Shown here one piece after another: positions 21,842-32,960 of a stretch of 64,000 nt of DNA. The DNA is from Oreohelix idahoensis (taxonomy: Eukaryota; Mollusca; Gastropoda; Stylommatophora; Oreohelicidae), in the NCBI GenBank assembly GCA_024509875.1, contig JAMPIV010019837.1, positions 62,001 through 126,000 on the forward strand, read 5' to 3'. Made by a program: the position numbers and the translations under genes. Position 1 is the stretch's first letter, and each line of letters starts with the position of its first letter. Under the pieces are notes generated by a model that saw only the letters and a list, made by a program, of their open reading frames with translations, was not told the origin of the DNA and did not search any database.

Positions 21842-22944
21842 TGGGAACAACATTCGAACGGGTAGTGATCGGCATTTTAGGACCCCTAGAAAGGACTAAA
21901 AGAAGGAACAGGTTTATCCTCACCTTAGTCGACACATGCACTTTATGGGCAGAAGCTATCCCGTTAACATGCGCAGATGCTAAGCATGTCGCAGAAGCAC
22001 TAGTGCAGATTTTCACTCGGTTGGGATTCCCTCAGCAAGTGTTGACGGATAACGGATCTCCATACCGAAACATGTTGATGGATGAGATCGTTAAGATCTT
22101 GAGGACACAACACATCTACATAAAGCCATATACTTCGGCCGGTAATGGGCTCGTGGAACGTGTTAATGGAAACCTCAACATGATGCTAAGTAAACTGGCA
22201 CAAGTGAAACCTGACGATTGGGATCTTTGTAATCCTGCAGCTTTATTTGGCTACAGAGAATCTCCTCATACGTCCACAGGATTTCCGCCAGCTACGCTTT
22301 TATTCGGCAGACCCATTAAGGGCCCGCTTGAAGCTTTACTTTGGTCGCTGACAGACCAGAAGGCTGATGAGACAAAAGTCTCAGCAAGTAAATATGTGTC
22401 GGATTTAAAGGGAAGGTTGAAACTAGGATGGGACCTAGCAACGACCAACTTTAAGCGAGCACGCACAAAGCACGCTAACGAATACAGGAAAGTCGCGAAA
22501 GAGAGAGAATTGGAAGCAGGAGAGAAAGTTTTGGTGTTACTCCCTACCGGGAACAACAAACTGAGGATCGGATGGCAAGGGCCGTTTACCGTCCTGAAAA
22601 AGATTTCTAATGCTAACTACCAAATCTCTATTAAAGGAAAGGAGAAGGTTTTCCACTTAAATCTGTTAAAGAGATACTTGGAAAGACCAATGGCAACTTC
22701 CGAATATCTCCTGACAATCGCCAAAGCTGACGATAGTGGCAGGGAAATTCCACTGCACACACACGAAATCTTTCAAAAATGTCAGAATCGGCGACGCTCT
22801 TTCAAGCGTGCATGGAAGACATTCCAGAGAAAGGAAACTTTGGGAGTAGACTTGAGTAAGAATTGGAGAGAGATGGAGGGGGCAGATGAGAGAGAAGAAA
22901 ACAAACACCCTGAAGCTATGGATATAGGAAATTTATTTCCATAA
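21823..22944 (+). CDS. Integrase catalytic core and C-terminal module
   Basis: 373 residues. The DDE triad is complete: D37 in LTLVDTCTLWAE, D76 in VLTDNGSPY and E112 in GNGLVERVNG, giving the D-D(35)E spacing of retroviral-type integrases. DWDLCNPAALFGYRES and STGFPPATLLFGRP follow. The C-terminal GPY/F-like module is RIGWQGPFTVLKKISNANY (about 245-265), ending FHLNLLKRYLERP. The last about 80 residues are a basic/acidic tail (ERPMATSEYLL to AMDIGNLFP) and not RT. The start given is only the frame opening; upstream residues are on the shifted frame at 21122-21841. Confidence 0.85.
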   Translation: MGEMPIMGTTFERVVIGILGPLERTKRRNRFILTLVDTCTLWAEAIPLTCADAKHVAEALVQIFTRLGFPQQVLTDNGSPYRNMLMDEIVKILRTQHIYIKPYTSAGNGLVERVNGNLNMMLSKLAQVKPDDWDLCNPAALFGYRESPHTSTGFPPATLLFGRPIKGPLEALLWSLTDQKADETKVSASKYVSDLKGRLKLGWDLATTNFKRARTKHANEYRKVAKERELEAGEKVLVLLPTGNNKLRIGWQGPFTVLKKISNANYQISIKGKEKVFHLNLLKRYLERPMATSEYLLTIAKADDSGREIPLHTHEIFQKCQNRRRSFKRAWKTFQRKETLGVDLSKNWREMEGADEREENKHPEAMDIGNLFP

Positions 22945-22970
22945 CGTAGACATGGAGTGCTTCCATATCT

Positions 22971-22983
22971 TAAAGGGGGGACG
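22971..22983 (+). promoter_or_regulatory. Polypurine tract
   Basis: AAAGGGGGGA a few bases before the 3' LTR start (22987). This is the plus-strand primer site expected of an LTR element, retained despite the lack of RT. Confidence 0.8.
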
Positions 22984-25272
22984 TTCTGTCACATAGAGAT
23001 TTATTATCAATAAATTTTCTATATTCTCTTCTTCTTCCACCCGTGTCCTCTATGTTATTATCACTCTTTATCCTTTTCCTGTATTTTTCGCATTCGTTCG
23101 TTTGCGAAAAACATTTTCTTTCCCATTCTCACTTTACCGTTTTTCTTTCTCATACTGACTAGTAACCATATTGCGTCAGGTGTCAGTCTCTTGCACGAGA
23201 CGATTTTAGGTGAGATGTGCGATTATGATTCCGTCTATCAGACGTAGGAGCAGACAATTTGTCTACAGTTTCATCTATCATGTTCGTTTCTTCGTCGTGA
23301 GGTGTGATAACTGGCATCTGCTTGGCTCGTAAATGAGACATTTGTCTGGGAATCACGAGCATTTCTCTGCAGAGGTGCAAAAACTGCCTCTGCATTGGAG
23401 AAGGGTCATCTGAGATTTGCGTCTGACACGTGCGCTCTTGGTCAGTAAATTAACATAGGTGTGAAGACGCACTGATGGCAGATACATCATGCGTCTAAGT
23501 TAACGTAGGTGTTAGGAAAGGGGAGAGATCGGGTTTTTGGAAACAGCGCTTATCCTTGTTTGTTTCATAGATATAAGCAGAGTTTGAAATTAGATTTTCA
23601 TTCTTACTCCATAAATTTGCAGTAGACAGGTGCTCGTGAATAGAATAAGCTGTATAGCGAAGCTCTTAGTTTGTTCGGAAATTTGCCGAACTTCTAGACT
23701 TCAAATAAATATATCAGCGTAAAATTCTTAAGTGTGCGATCTCCTGTAGTGCTGTGTTGAGGTAAATATATAATATCTAGTAGTTTGTGAGTGATTCAGT
23801 GTTAAATCGCTTATTTTATTTCCCTAGTTTTGTGCAGAGTAAAAATTATAAGTCTGTTATATTCCCAGTCGACAAGTTCAGTGGAAAGCAAAATAAATTT
23901 TATCTATAGCTTAAAATCATGTAGCTATAAGGAATTTGATTTAACTGCTAAATACTCAGTTGAGAATATTTTAAAACTAACTTATAAATGACTGCTACAT
24001 CTTGAGTATTGACGGAATACGTATGTATTCCTAATTCATGATGATTGATTTTTAAATATAACTTATTCCACGGGAAGTGTTAAATGATAAGACAAGCTCT
24101 ACGCTTGCAGTTTAAACTATAAGTTATATCCGAGTACATAGTATGTAAATATTTTGTATGATATTGTTTCTCTTTATTCAGTGAATACTGGAGTATCCCA
24201 ACTTTGCCAGCGTTTGAGTAAACGAGAAATATCTGTGAAGAACTTAAACATTTTCCTTAGAGTGACTTGGTGCATAATCTTTACAAGTACTTTAAAGGTT
24301 AAATGAAGTAACAGCCTATCGCGCCATATTTAATTTTTCCTGAGAAAAACTCAGTACATTTTAGCCTGTGTGGCAAGTAACATACTAATATCAGTAACAT
24401 TCCGACGGAGTTTTTGACCAGTAGTGTGGTGACCAAATATAGTCCGATCCTGAAAGAAGACACCGACCTGACATTCCTCATTTCTAGAAACCTAAGCTAG
24501 TGACACTGTGCTCTGTTAACTTTCGTGCCTGGACAAATTTTATGTGACTTAAACAGACAGCCGAAAAATAAGAACACCCAAGGAATCGTTCCCTGAAGCA
24601 GAGATTTCAACCCGTCTTTTTGGAACTGGGGATTTCTTGGTCAAGACTGCATTTACGAGTCTGTGTAAAGGTCCTAGAAAAAATTATGTTCCCAGGTGCT
24701 GCGATCAAAGCTGTAAGTATGAATGTGCGCACGTGGCCACGGCTGAATGAATAGAGTGAACGCAGGTCTGAGTGTTATTTTACCGTTGTATTTTGGCACC
24801 CATTTGCTGTCTTAACTTTCTTTATGCAAGTTTTTTGTTGGTAACAATATTTTCCCTTAAACTAAATCAGAGTATCAGGTCTGTTCATACCTTAAAAGGG
24901 GAAAACTCTTAGACTCAATCATATGTATCTGTGACTCTTTGGGCCATCACTTTTCTTCTAACGGGTCTGTGAGCTATACATCGAGGGAAGGATCATACCA
25001 ACGGGTCTATCATTCTTGTAGCATTCCTTGGGGGTGTTGGGAAGTCAGGTATTGGTAGTACCTCTGGTGAAGGAGCTGTCATGCCCTTTTTATGGCAGCT
25101 CAGCCACCTTTGGTCCAAACCTGGCATCCAGCTCTCACCTGTGGCTCCTCGTAGCTGTCAGCATGCGACAGCGGCCACCCCCCGGGCAACGGCTTTGACA
25201 GGCCGGCTAAACTAGGTGAGGGTAGCCGAATGGTTATAAACCTTCGGTGAGTTAGGGTCTGCCTACCCATGC

Positions 25273-25707
25273 ATGCGAAGACTGGATTCGATAGACTGCG
25301 CAGAAGAAACCACCTGTTGGTTCAACGGGCATGACGGCGTTTACCAGCAACGCGCTGTGGAGCGTAAGGAGCACGGCGAGGCACGTAGAAAGCTCTGGTC
25401 ATCCACTGCACCGGACTTCATCTCCAGTCGTCTTGACTTGTCTTGCCACTGGATTGAGATGGACCCAGGCGAGAGAGTGAGGTCGACGAATTGCGCAACT
25501 CTTCCTCACTTTAATCCAAATCACCGCGCAAGTCACTCTTTCATCCATTCATCAACAAGTCCTGTGGCGATGGGCGAGCGGCGAAGCGGCAGGCGTGGGT
25601 ACGCTAGCAGTCGTAGTCGCAGACCTACACACAGGCGGCTCAGGCCATATGGTCGTCTTCCACTGATCGGAGCAGCAGTGGGATTCGGCAGCCCCATGAG
25701 TGTCTGA
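25273..25707 (+). CDS. Possible LINE ORF1, unrecognised
   Basis: 144 codons opening MRRLDSIDCAEETTCW, with HWIEMDPGERVRSTN in the middle and a very basic tail (RRSGRRGYASSRSRRPTHRR). It lies in the 5' part of the LINE ahead of the endonuclease ORF. There is no coiled coil, zinc knuckle or RRM that I can see. Basicity would suit RNA binding, but it may be 5' UTR sequence that happens to be open. Low confidence that it is translated. Confidence 0.35.
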   Translation: MRRLDSIDCAEETTCWFNGHDGVYQQRAVERKEHGEARRKLWSSTAPDFISSRLDLSCHWIEMDPGERVRSTNCATLPHFNPNHRASHSFIHSSTSPVAMGERRSGRRGYASSRSRRPTHRRLRPYGRLPLIGAAVGFGSPMSV

Positions 25708-25897
25708 GCAGCCCTCTTTAGGAAAGCACTGCTCACCTCCATGGCATGAGGAAGGGGCTAGAAAAGGTGCCCTAAACATTGCCTGCTTCACCATTACCTA
25801 ACTAGCTTACCGCGGTTGGTGGGTACCCTACTTCGGCGGTCGACATATAAGAAAAAGAAAGGACAGATTTTTCCCACTCATTCTAGGCGCAAGGAAT

Positions 25898-28800
25898 GTG
25901 CGTACTCTACTTGACAAAGACTTTAACGCAAACAGACCTGAGAGACGAACTGCCCTGATTGGGAGAGAACTGGCCATGTACAACATTGACATAGCAGCAC
26001 TGAGTGAAACTCGACTTGCAGGGGAGGGCCAACTTTGCGAAAAGGGTGCAGGTTATACATTCTTTTGGAGCGGAAGAGGAACTGAAGAAAGACGAGAAGC
26101 AGGGGTTGGATTTGCGATCAAAACAGCAATTGTCAGCAAGTTAGCGGGGCCCCCAAAGGGAATAAATGACCGACTCATGACGGTCAAGATCCCTCTGTTT
26201 TATGGAAGAAAACATGCCACCATCATTAGCGCGTATGCACCAACTATGACAAACCAGGATGATGTCAAGGATAAGTTTTACGAAGAACTACATGCAGTCA
26301 TTGCATCAGTTCCTAAAGCAGATAAGCTCATCATTCTTGGTGACTTTAATGCAAGAGTAGGCTCAGATAACATCTCCTGGAATGGCACTATTGGTAGGTA
26401 CGGCGTGCGTCGCTGTAACAGTAATGGACTTCTTCTCCTCCAGACTTGCGCAGAACATGACCTCCTTGTCATCAACACCATTTTTCGACTTCCTACCCGC
26501 AACAGGACCTCCTGGATGCACCCTCGCTCAAAGCATTGGCACCTAATTGACTATGTAATTGTTAGGAAGAAGGACAGGCAAGATGTCCGGGTGACCAAGT
26601 CCATGTGTGGTGCTGAATGCTGGACTGATCATCGCCTCATTGTATCTAAACTTAAAATTCGTATCCAACCAGCCAGGCGCCCTCAGGGGAAGAAAACTCA
26701 AAAGAGGCTGGATGTCACCAAACTAAAGAAGGCAACAATCAAACAGTCATTTACTGACACCTTAGAAGACCGTCTCAAATCTATCTCGCTAGACGGCCAA
26801 AGTGTGGAAACAAATTGGGCAGCCCTAAGTGAGCAGATCTACAACACTGCTACAGAGGTCCTGGGTCCTTCCATCAAGAAACAAAATGACTGGTTTGATG
26901 AGAACTCAGATGATATAAAGCAGATGTTGGCTGAGAAACACCATCTCCATAAAGCATATTTAAATGATCCAAAATCTACATCCAAGAAAGACGCTTTCAA
27001 CAACATGCGTAGAATCGTCCAACATAAACTACGCCAGATGCGGGATTCATGGCTGAGTAATAAAGCAGATGAGCTCCAAGGCTTTGCTGACAGCCATGAC
27101 TTGAAAAATTTTTACCTTGCACTCAAAGCGGTCTATGGTCCAACATCATCAGGATCATTTCCCCTCCTTAATGCAGATGGAAAAACACTAATTACAGACA
27201 AGGAAAAAATGCTCCAACGCTGGGCTGAACATTTTAATAATATCTTGAACCAGCCATCATCTTTTAACGACGAAGCCATCATCCGCCTGCCCCAAATTCC
27301 TATAAATGAAGCATTAGATGATGTACCAACTCTGGAGGAAACTAAAAAAGCGATTCGTCAACTGTCTAGTGGAAAGGCCCCTGGCTCCGATTCAATTCCT
27401 GTTGAGGTTTATAAAGATGGCTGGTTCAGTTCTGATAGAGAAACTTCATATGATCTTCCAGCAAATGTGGCAGAGTGAAACCATCCCACACGATCTCAAA
27501 GATGCCTCAATTATACATCTATATAAACGTAAAGGTAATCGCCAAGACTGCAACAATCATCGAGGCATCTCTCTTTTATCAATCGCTGGGAAGATATTCG
27601 CCAGAATCCTTTTGAATCGCCTTACGGCTCATCTTGACAAAGGTCTTTTACCTGAAAGTCAGTGTGGATTCCGGAAAGAACGTGGAACCACAGATATGGT
27701 GTTCGCTGCAAGACAGCTACAAGAAAAATGCCAAGAACAGCACTGTGACCTGTACACAGCTTTCATCGACTTGACAAAGGCGTTCGACACGGTCAGTAGA
27801 GAGGGTCTATGGAAGATCATGGCAAAATACGGCTGCCCAAAGAAATTTATCACAATAGTGCAGCAACTGCATGATGGAATGCAGGCTAGAGTTCAGGAAA
27901 ACGGTGAGCTATCAGAGCCTTTCCCTGTCTCAAATGGAGTTAAACAAGGGTGCGTACTTGCACCGACTCTGTTCAGTATCATGTTTCTGCTATGCTGACT
28001 GATGCTTTTAGAGACGGGGACACAGGAATCGACATTAGTTATCGTATTGATGGAAAATTGTTTAACCTTAGGAGGCTTCAAGCAAAAACCAAGGTCAAAT
28101 CACACACCATCAGAGATCTTCTGTTTGCTGATGATTGTGCCCTCAATGCTGGCTCAGAGGCTGATCTGCAGCATAGTGTGGATAGATTCTCCGAAGCCTG
28201 CGCCAACTTTGGGCTTACCATCAACACGAAGAAAACAGAAATCATGTACCAACCAGCTCCTGGCACAGTTTATACTGAGCCAGTCATCAAGGTTAATGGT
28301 GAGAAACTGAATGTTGTGAACAGATTCACATACCTTGGTAGCACACTATCCCAGAACATTGTCATTGATGATGAGGTGAACACCAGGATAGCCAAAGCCA
28401 GCAGCACATTTGGCAGACTATACACCAACGTTTGGCATCGAAGTGGCATTAGTCTACAGACAAAGCTGAAGGTGTACAGAGCTGCGGTGCTTCCAGTGCT
28501 GCTATATGCATGTGAAACATGGACTGTATACAGGCGCCACGTAAAGAAGCTAAACCACTTCCATACAGTCTGTCTCAGGAAGATAATGAACATCAAATGG
28601 CTAGACAAGATCCCGGATACCGCCGTTCTTGACAGAGCTGGTATCCCTAGTATTGATACTATTCTGATGCAGTCACAGATTCGCTGGGCAGGTCATGTAG
28701 TCCGCATGCCAGACCATCGACTGCCAAAGATACTCTTTTATGGTGAGATGCAGAAGGGTAAACGCTCCCATGGTGGCCAAAAGAAGCGCTTCAAAGACAC

Positions 28801-29071
28801 ATTAAAGACGTCATTGAAAACCTTTGACATAAACCCAGACACGTGGGAAGCTGCTGTGCAAGACCGAACTGCTTGGCGCACATCTCTTCGTAAAGGTGCA
28901 GCGGCATGCGAATCATCCAGAAGAGCAGCAACGGAACAGCGGAGACAAGCTAGAAAGGACCGTGAAATAAAACCTTCACATGAAGCAAACATTCCCTGCC
29001 CACACTGTCCAAGATCTTTCCAGGCCCGCATCGGGCTCATCAGTCACCTTCGTACCCATAGACTAACCTAA
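25898..29071 (+). pseudogene. LINE endonuclease-reverse transcriptase polyprotein (two frameshifts)
   Basis: Three frames together encode about 1060 residues. EEP endonuclease (25890-26650): RNVRTLLDK, ALSETRL with the catalytic Glu, ISAYAPT, IILGDFNARVG and CWTDHRLIVSKL. RT: SSGKAPGSDSIPVEVYK (27370), frameshift near 27412, KGNRQDCNNHRGISLLS, SQCGFRKERGTTDM, YTAFIDLTKAFDTVSREG (motif A), VKQGCVLAPTLFSIMF (motif B), frameshift near 27985, LLFADDCAL (motif C, catalytic DD). The C-terminal segment has TYLGSTLSQN, LLYACETWTVY and RWAGHVVRMPDHR. It ends with CPHCPRSFQ...HLRTH, a C-x2-C-x12-H-x3-H finger. Confidence 0.88.
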
Positions 29072-29590
29072 CATATTCTTAAATAATTGGATCAACAGAG
29101 TGGTCTTCATCACCCGTGATGGACGAGCAACCATCATTCCTTGATTTTGTTTATGATTTTTTTTTTTGTATATGCTTTGATGTGATTTTATATGTTGTGA
29201 GAGAAGTTTAGTTTTGATAAATAAACTACTCATAAATTTATTCCAGCGTGTCGGTCAGTTCGTTCCCAAAATATTCATATAATCATTGTTATAGTTTTCC
29301 CACGTCTGTACGTCTAACTGTCATCTTATGTGTGTATGTATGTGAGTGGGTATATATATTTAATATATATGTGTGTAGACTGTCTGACTCATCTAAATCT
29401 GTCGTAGAAGATAGGTGAAAGAGAGAAGATTTCTTGATTTCAGAGACAGCCTCTATCACATTTCTACCATCTCACTCGTGGAAATCTATTCTCTATTTCT
29501 ATCTCTCACTGTGCCTATCACTTATTCCAATCTATTCAGAAGGGACCAGCCCAAGTCTTAATTCTCCTATCTAAAATCTACGACAAAAGT

Positions 29591-30297
29591 ACAAAAGAGT
29601 GCAACTGATATTGTCAGTGAACTTAGAAAATTGAAAAAAATCTTGAGGAACGGCGTGATAATAAATTGATACCTCAAGAAGCAAAAAAAAAAAAACTCTT
29701 TAGAATACTGGAAAATAATGGAAGTATTAATATTAATACAATCCTACAAGAGTTTACAAAATTTTATGACCGATGTCTTTGTTACATTGAGCTATGGGAA
29801 AACAGTTTTGGTGGAGCATAATCTTTTATTTGGATAAACAACAATGAATTAACATGGTCTGAAATTGAAGCATCAGGTGAACAAATTAATGAAACTCTTG
29901 CAAATAGTGCAATAAACTTGGATGAACTGTTTGATGAAGTGGTGATTGCAAAAGGTTTTTGGTCTGCAAACTATGACATTTGGAAAAATACAAGTTGCGA
30001 AGAAAAATGGAAACAACTATTCAGTCATTTCAAAGAAAAGAACATTTCATTGCCCAATCTTGTCCAAATTATAGAATACATTTTCAGTCTGCCAGGCACA
30101 TCTGCACCTATTGAAAGGATATTCTCAATAATGAATAACCTATGGTCTGAAGAAAGAGGTAGAATGGCTGAATCAACTGTAAAAGCTTTATTGCGCTGCA
30201 AAGTTAATTGTGAACTAAATTGTAGTGAATTTTTCGACACGATTAAAAATAACAAAGAATTTTTAAAGAAATTTCACGCTAGTGATAAATATTAATA
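29591..30297 (+). pseudogene. hAT transposase C-terminal dimerisation region
   Basis: Continues the frame interrupted at 15948, with decay at 29600-29900. The open 29918-30295 frame has NLVQIIEYIFSLPGTSAPIE and RIFSIMNNLWSEERGRM, the hATC motif (P-x-(S/T)SA-x2-ERxFS). VKALLRCKVN and the C-terminal FDTIKNNKEFLKKF follow, ending in TAA. The catalytic RNase H-fold portion is missing, so it cannot transpose. Confidence 0.85.
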
Positions 30298-30411
30298 ACT
30301 TTTTAATAATAAGTTATGTTCAGTTAAGAGTAATTAAAAATTATTACTACATAATTGTTGTTTTTTGTTAACCACTCCATTATTTAGCCTTTTTGAATCA
30401 TAAGTACGAGT

Positions 30412-30661
30412 TAAAAGTTAGTTGCTTATCCTTTACAGGACGTGGCAATCAACCCCAGCTTTTATTGGCTGTTTGTGATTTTTCTAGGCAATTTTTTCAT
30501 TCAGTAGTTTGCCATTGCTTTCTGAACGGTACGGCGCTTATACCATTGTTAAAAATCCACACAAAGCGATCTGCTACCAAACCGCCTGCAGCAGGTTTCG
30601 AACCTGGTATATCTGGATTATGAAACTGCGTTCATATCCATTAGGCCACAGACGAGTACTT
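30412..30661 (-). mobile_element. tRNA-derived SINE of a second family
   Basis: About 250 bp between AGTACGAGT duplications (30403-30411 and 30662-30670). The minus strand begins with a tRNA-like head: A box TGGCCTAATGG (about 30634-30645) and B box GGTTCGAAACC (30594-30604). CAT lies in the anticodon-like position, resembling Met or Ile tRNA. The body contains TTCAGAAAGCAATGGCAAAC. It lies in the non-coding 3' part of the hAT and is unrelated to the 9035 SINE. Confidence 0.7.
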
Positions 30662-30793
30662 AGTACGAGTACTTAGCTGAATATACTTCTCTGTTTCTAA
30701 AATCGCATAGAAGGCGCTCACTTTCTGTTTCGAGCAAACTCTCGAAATTGTCCCGGTTTGAGAAAAAAATATTATGATAAGTCTAACTAGACA

Positions 30794-31068
30794 AGTGCCA
30801 GTGGAACAAGAGATGAGAAGAAGACGATGGCGATGGAAAGGACACACACTGAGGCAACCGGTTGATAGCATTACAAGGCAGTCCTTGTTCTGGAACCCCC
30901 AGGGCAAGAGACGCAGAGGTAGACCAAGAAGCACATGGAGAAGAGAGCTGGAAACAGGTGAAAATGATGAGAACATGGAAAGAACTTGAGATGATGGCAC
31001 GTGACAGGAGGACTTGGCATGTCTTTGTTAGGCCTATGCTCCTTTGGGAGTGGAGGGTTATGATGATG
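30794..31068 (+). pseudogene. LINE 3' end, right piece of the hAT target
   Basis: Reads QVPVEQEMRRRRWRWKGHTL, then SLFWNPQGKRRRGRPRSTWR, and after a frame change ELEMMARDRRTWHVFV. These are the conserved C-terminus of an RTE-type ORF, continuous with 15650-15710 before the hAT inserted. The 3' end GGGAGTGGAGGGTTATGATGATGATG is the same terminus that is tandemly amplified at 57084-57390. The (ATG)n tail passes directly into the trinucleotide array. Confidence 0.8.
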
Positions 31069-31445
31069 ATGATTCTACAACTGCAACAACTACAACTGTA
31101 ACAATGCCAGCAACAACTACTACAACAACTACAATAACTACTACAACATTATCAACAACTGCAACAAAGTCCGAAACAACTACTGCAACAACTACTGCAA
31201 CTGTAACAAAGTCAGCAGCAACTACTACAACAACTACAAATGTAAAAACGTCAGCAACAACAACTACAACAACTACTATCACTACAACTCTAAAAAAGTC
31301 AGCAACAACTATTACAACAACTACTACAACTACAACTGTAACAACGTCATTAACAACTACAACAGCAACTACTACAACTGTAAAAATGTCATCAAAAACT
31401 ACAACAACAACTACTAAAACAACAACTATAATAATTACAAATATT
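31068..31445. repeat. Degenerate (ACA/ACT)n trinucleotide array 1
   Basis: About 375 bp of ACA, ACT, GCA and GTA triplets growing from a LINE (ATG)n tail. The Thr-rich and Val-rich ORFs crossing it on either strand are by-products. Confidence 0.9.
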
Positions 31446-31459
31446 GCAACACCTAAAAG

Positions 31460-32730
31460 TAAGAAATTACAGTTGAGACATAAAATAGAATCAAGATACT
31501 GTGAGAGTCAACATGTCAGTAACAGAAAGAAAGTACAGTTGAGACATAAAATAGAATCAAGATATTGTGAGAGTCAACATGTCAGTAACAGAAAGAAAGT
31601 ACAGCTGAGACATAAAACAGAATCAAGATATTGTGAGAGTCAACATGTCAGTAACAGAAAGAAAGTAAAGTAGAGACATAAAATAGAATCAAGATACTGT
31701 GAGAGTCAACATGTCAGTAACAGAAAGAAAGTACAGTTGAGACATAAAACAGAATCAAGATATTGTGAGAGTCAACATGTCAGTAACAGTAAGAAAGTGC
31801 AGTTGAGACATAAAATAGAATCAAGATATTGTGAGAGTCAACATGTCAGTAACAGAAAGAAAGTACAGTTGACACATAAAATATAATCAAGACACTGTGC
31901 GAGTTAACATGTCAGTAACAGAAAGAATGTATAGTTGAGACATAAAATAGAATCAAGATACTGTGAGAGTCAACAAGTCAGTAACAGAAAGAAAGTACAG
32001 TTGAGACATAAAATAGAATCAAGATATTGTGAGAGTCAAAATGTCAGTAACTGAGGGAAAGTACAGTTGAGACATGAAATAGAATCAAGATATTGTGAGA
32101 GTCAACATATCAGTAACAGAAAGAAAGTACAGTTGAGACATAAAATAGAATCACGACACTGTGCGAGTTAACATGTCAGTAACAGAAAGAATGTATAGTT
32201 GAGACATAAAATAGAATCAAGATATTGTGCCAGTCTAAATGTCAGTAACAGAAAGAAAGTACAGCTGAGGCATAAAATAGAATCAAGATATTGTGAGAGT
32301 CAACATGTCAGTAACTGAGGGAAAGTACAGTTGAGACATGAAATAGAATCAAGATATTGTGAGAGTCAACATGTCAGTAACTGAGGGAAAGTACAGTTGA
32401 GACATGAAATAGAATCAAGATATTGTGAGAGTCAACATATCAGTAACAGAAAGAAAGTACAGTTGAGACATAAAATAGAATCAAGACACTGTGTGAGTTA
32501 ACATGTCAGTAACAGAAAGAATGTATAGTTGAGATATAAAATAGAATCAAGATATTGTGAGAGTCTAAATGTCAGTAACAGAAAGAAAGTACAGTTGAGA
32601 CATAAAATAGAATCACGACACTGTGCGAGTTAACATGTCAGTAACAGAAAGAATGTATAGTTGAGACATAAAATAGAATCAAGATATTGTGCCAGTCTAA
32701 ATGTCAGTAACAGAAAGAAAGTACTGCTAA
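31460..32730. repeat. Minisatellite, 66-bp unit, about 19 copies
   Basis: The unit contains ACAGTTGAGACATAAAATAG, AATCAAGATATTGTGAGAGT and CAACATGTCAGTAACAGAAA. The period is a multiple of three, so a frame stays open through the first copies (to 31673). Variants (GCGAGTTAACATG; CTGAGGGAAAG) recur in blocks, showing higher-order duplication of several units. Confidence 0.95.
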
Positions 32731-32960
32731 CTAGCCAGTCATTACGATCATTAGTGTATTTCTGGGCGATAGACAGGTGGTGGGGGAAATGAAGAATAAT
32801 CAGACTATGAAGACATTATTGAAAAAAAACAGATCAGATACAGAAAATACAGTAAAACTGAGCATAATATGTGACATGGCCTTAAAAATGAACTTCTCAT
32901 GAGATTCGTGAAATATTAAAAATCTTTTGACCAAGCATGACTGAGTCCCTCTTATAATCA
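32731..32960. other. Spacer between minisatellites
   Basis: No gene recognised. Confidence 0.4.

Larger units (their letters stand above)
25031..29134 (+). mobile_element. Nearly full-length AP-endonuclease LINE with C-terminal zinc finger
   Basis: 4104 bp inserted in the 3' LTR, flanked by CATTCCTTG at 25022-25030 and 29135-29143. It has a 5' region of about 860 bp containing a 144-codon frame (25273-25707), then one long endonuclease-RT ORF that ends in a C2H2 finger. The orientation agrees with the host LTR element. I could not assign the clade with certainty (RTE/RTEX-like, of the type often annotated as craniofacial development protein 2-like). Only two frameshifts were seen, so the insertion is young. 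Confidence 0.88.
15949..29585 (+). mobile_element. Gmr1-like LTR retrotransposon lacking reverse transcriptase
   Basis: LTRs at 15949-18431 and 22987-29585 (the latter split by a LINE) are flanked by the 5-bp duplication AAAGT (15944-15948 and 29586-29590). The internal region has a leader, gag (19176-), protease-integrase (21122-22944) and a polypurine tract, but no RT or RNase H anywhere. Protease passes straight into the integrase zinc module as in the Gmr1 group, where RT would follow integrase; here the ORF ends and the PPT begins within about 30 bp. It is therefore non-autonomous or an internal-deletion derivative. Confidence 0.87.
22987..29585 (+). repeat. 3' LTR, split by a LINE
   Basis: Begins TGTCACATAGAG and ends CTACGACA, i.e. 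TG...CA. About 2486 bp once the LINE (25031-29134) and its duplicated CATTCCTTG are removed, matching the 5' LTR length. Several CpG sites in the 5' LTR are TpG or CpA here. Confidence 0.88.
15711..30785 (+). mobile_element. hAT-family DNA transposon, internally deleted and carrying nested insertions
   Basis: Flanked by perfect 8-bp duplications ACTAGACA (15703-15710 and 30786-30793), the hAT signature. Ends are TAGGCTTACCATA on the left and, on the opposite strand, TAGACTTATCATA on the right. CCCGGTTTGA-type subterminal repeats occur at both ends (15725-15790 and 30750). Without the LTR element (15949-29585) the hAT is only about 1.4 kb and encodes only a C-terminal transposase segment, so it was already a deletion derivative. 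A SINE (30412-30661) lies in its 3' part. Confidence 0.88.

Noticed and set aside
31044..31673. Thr-rich mucin-like protein (also 38681-39151 and 33840-34076)
   Set aside because: Translation of degenerate trinucleotide microsatellites; all frames on both strands give low-complexity ORFs.
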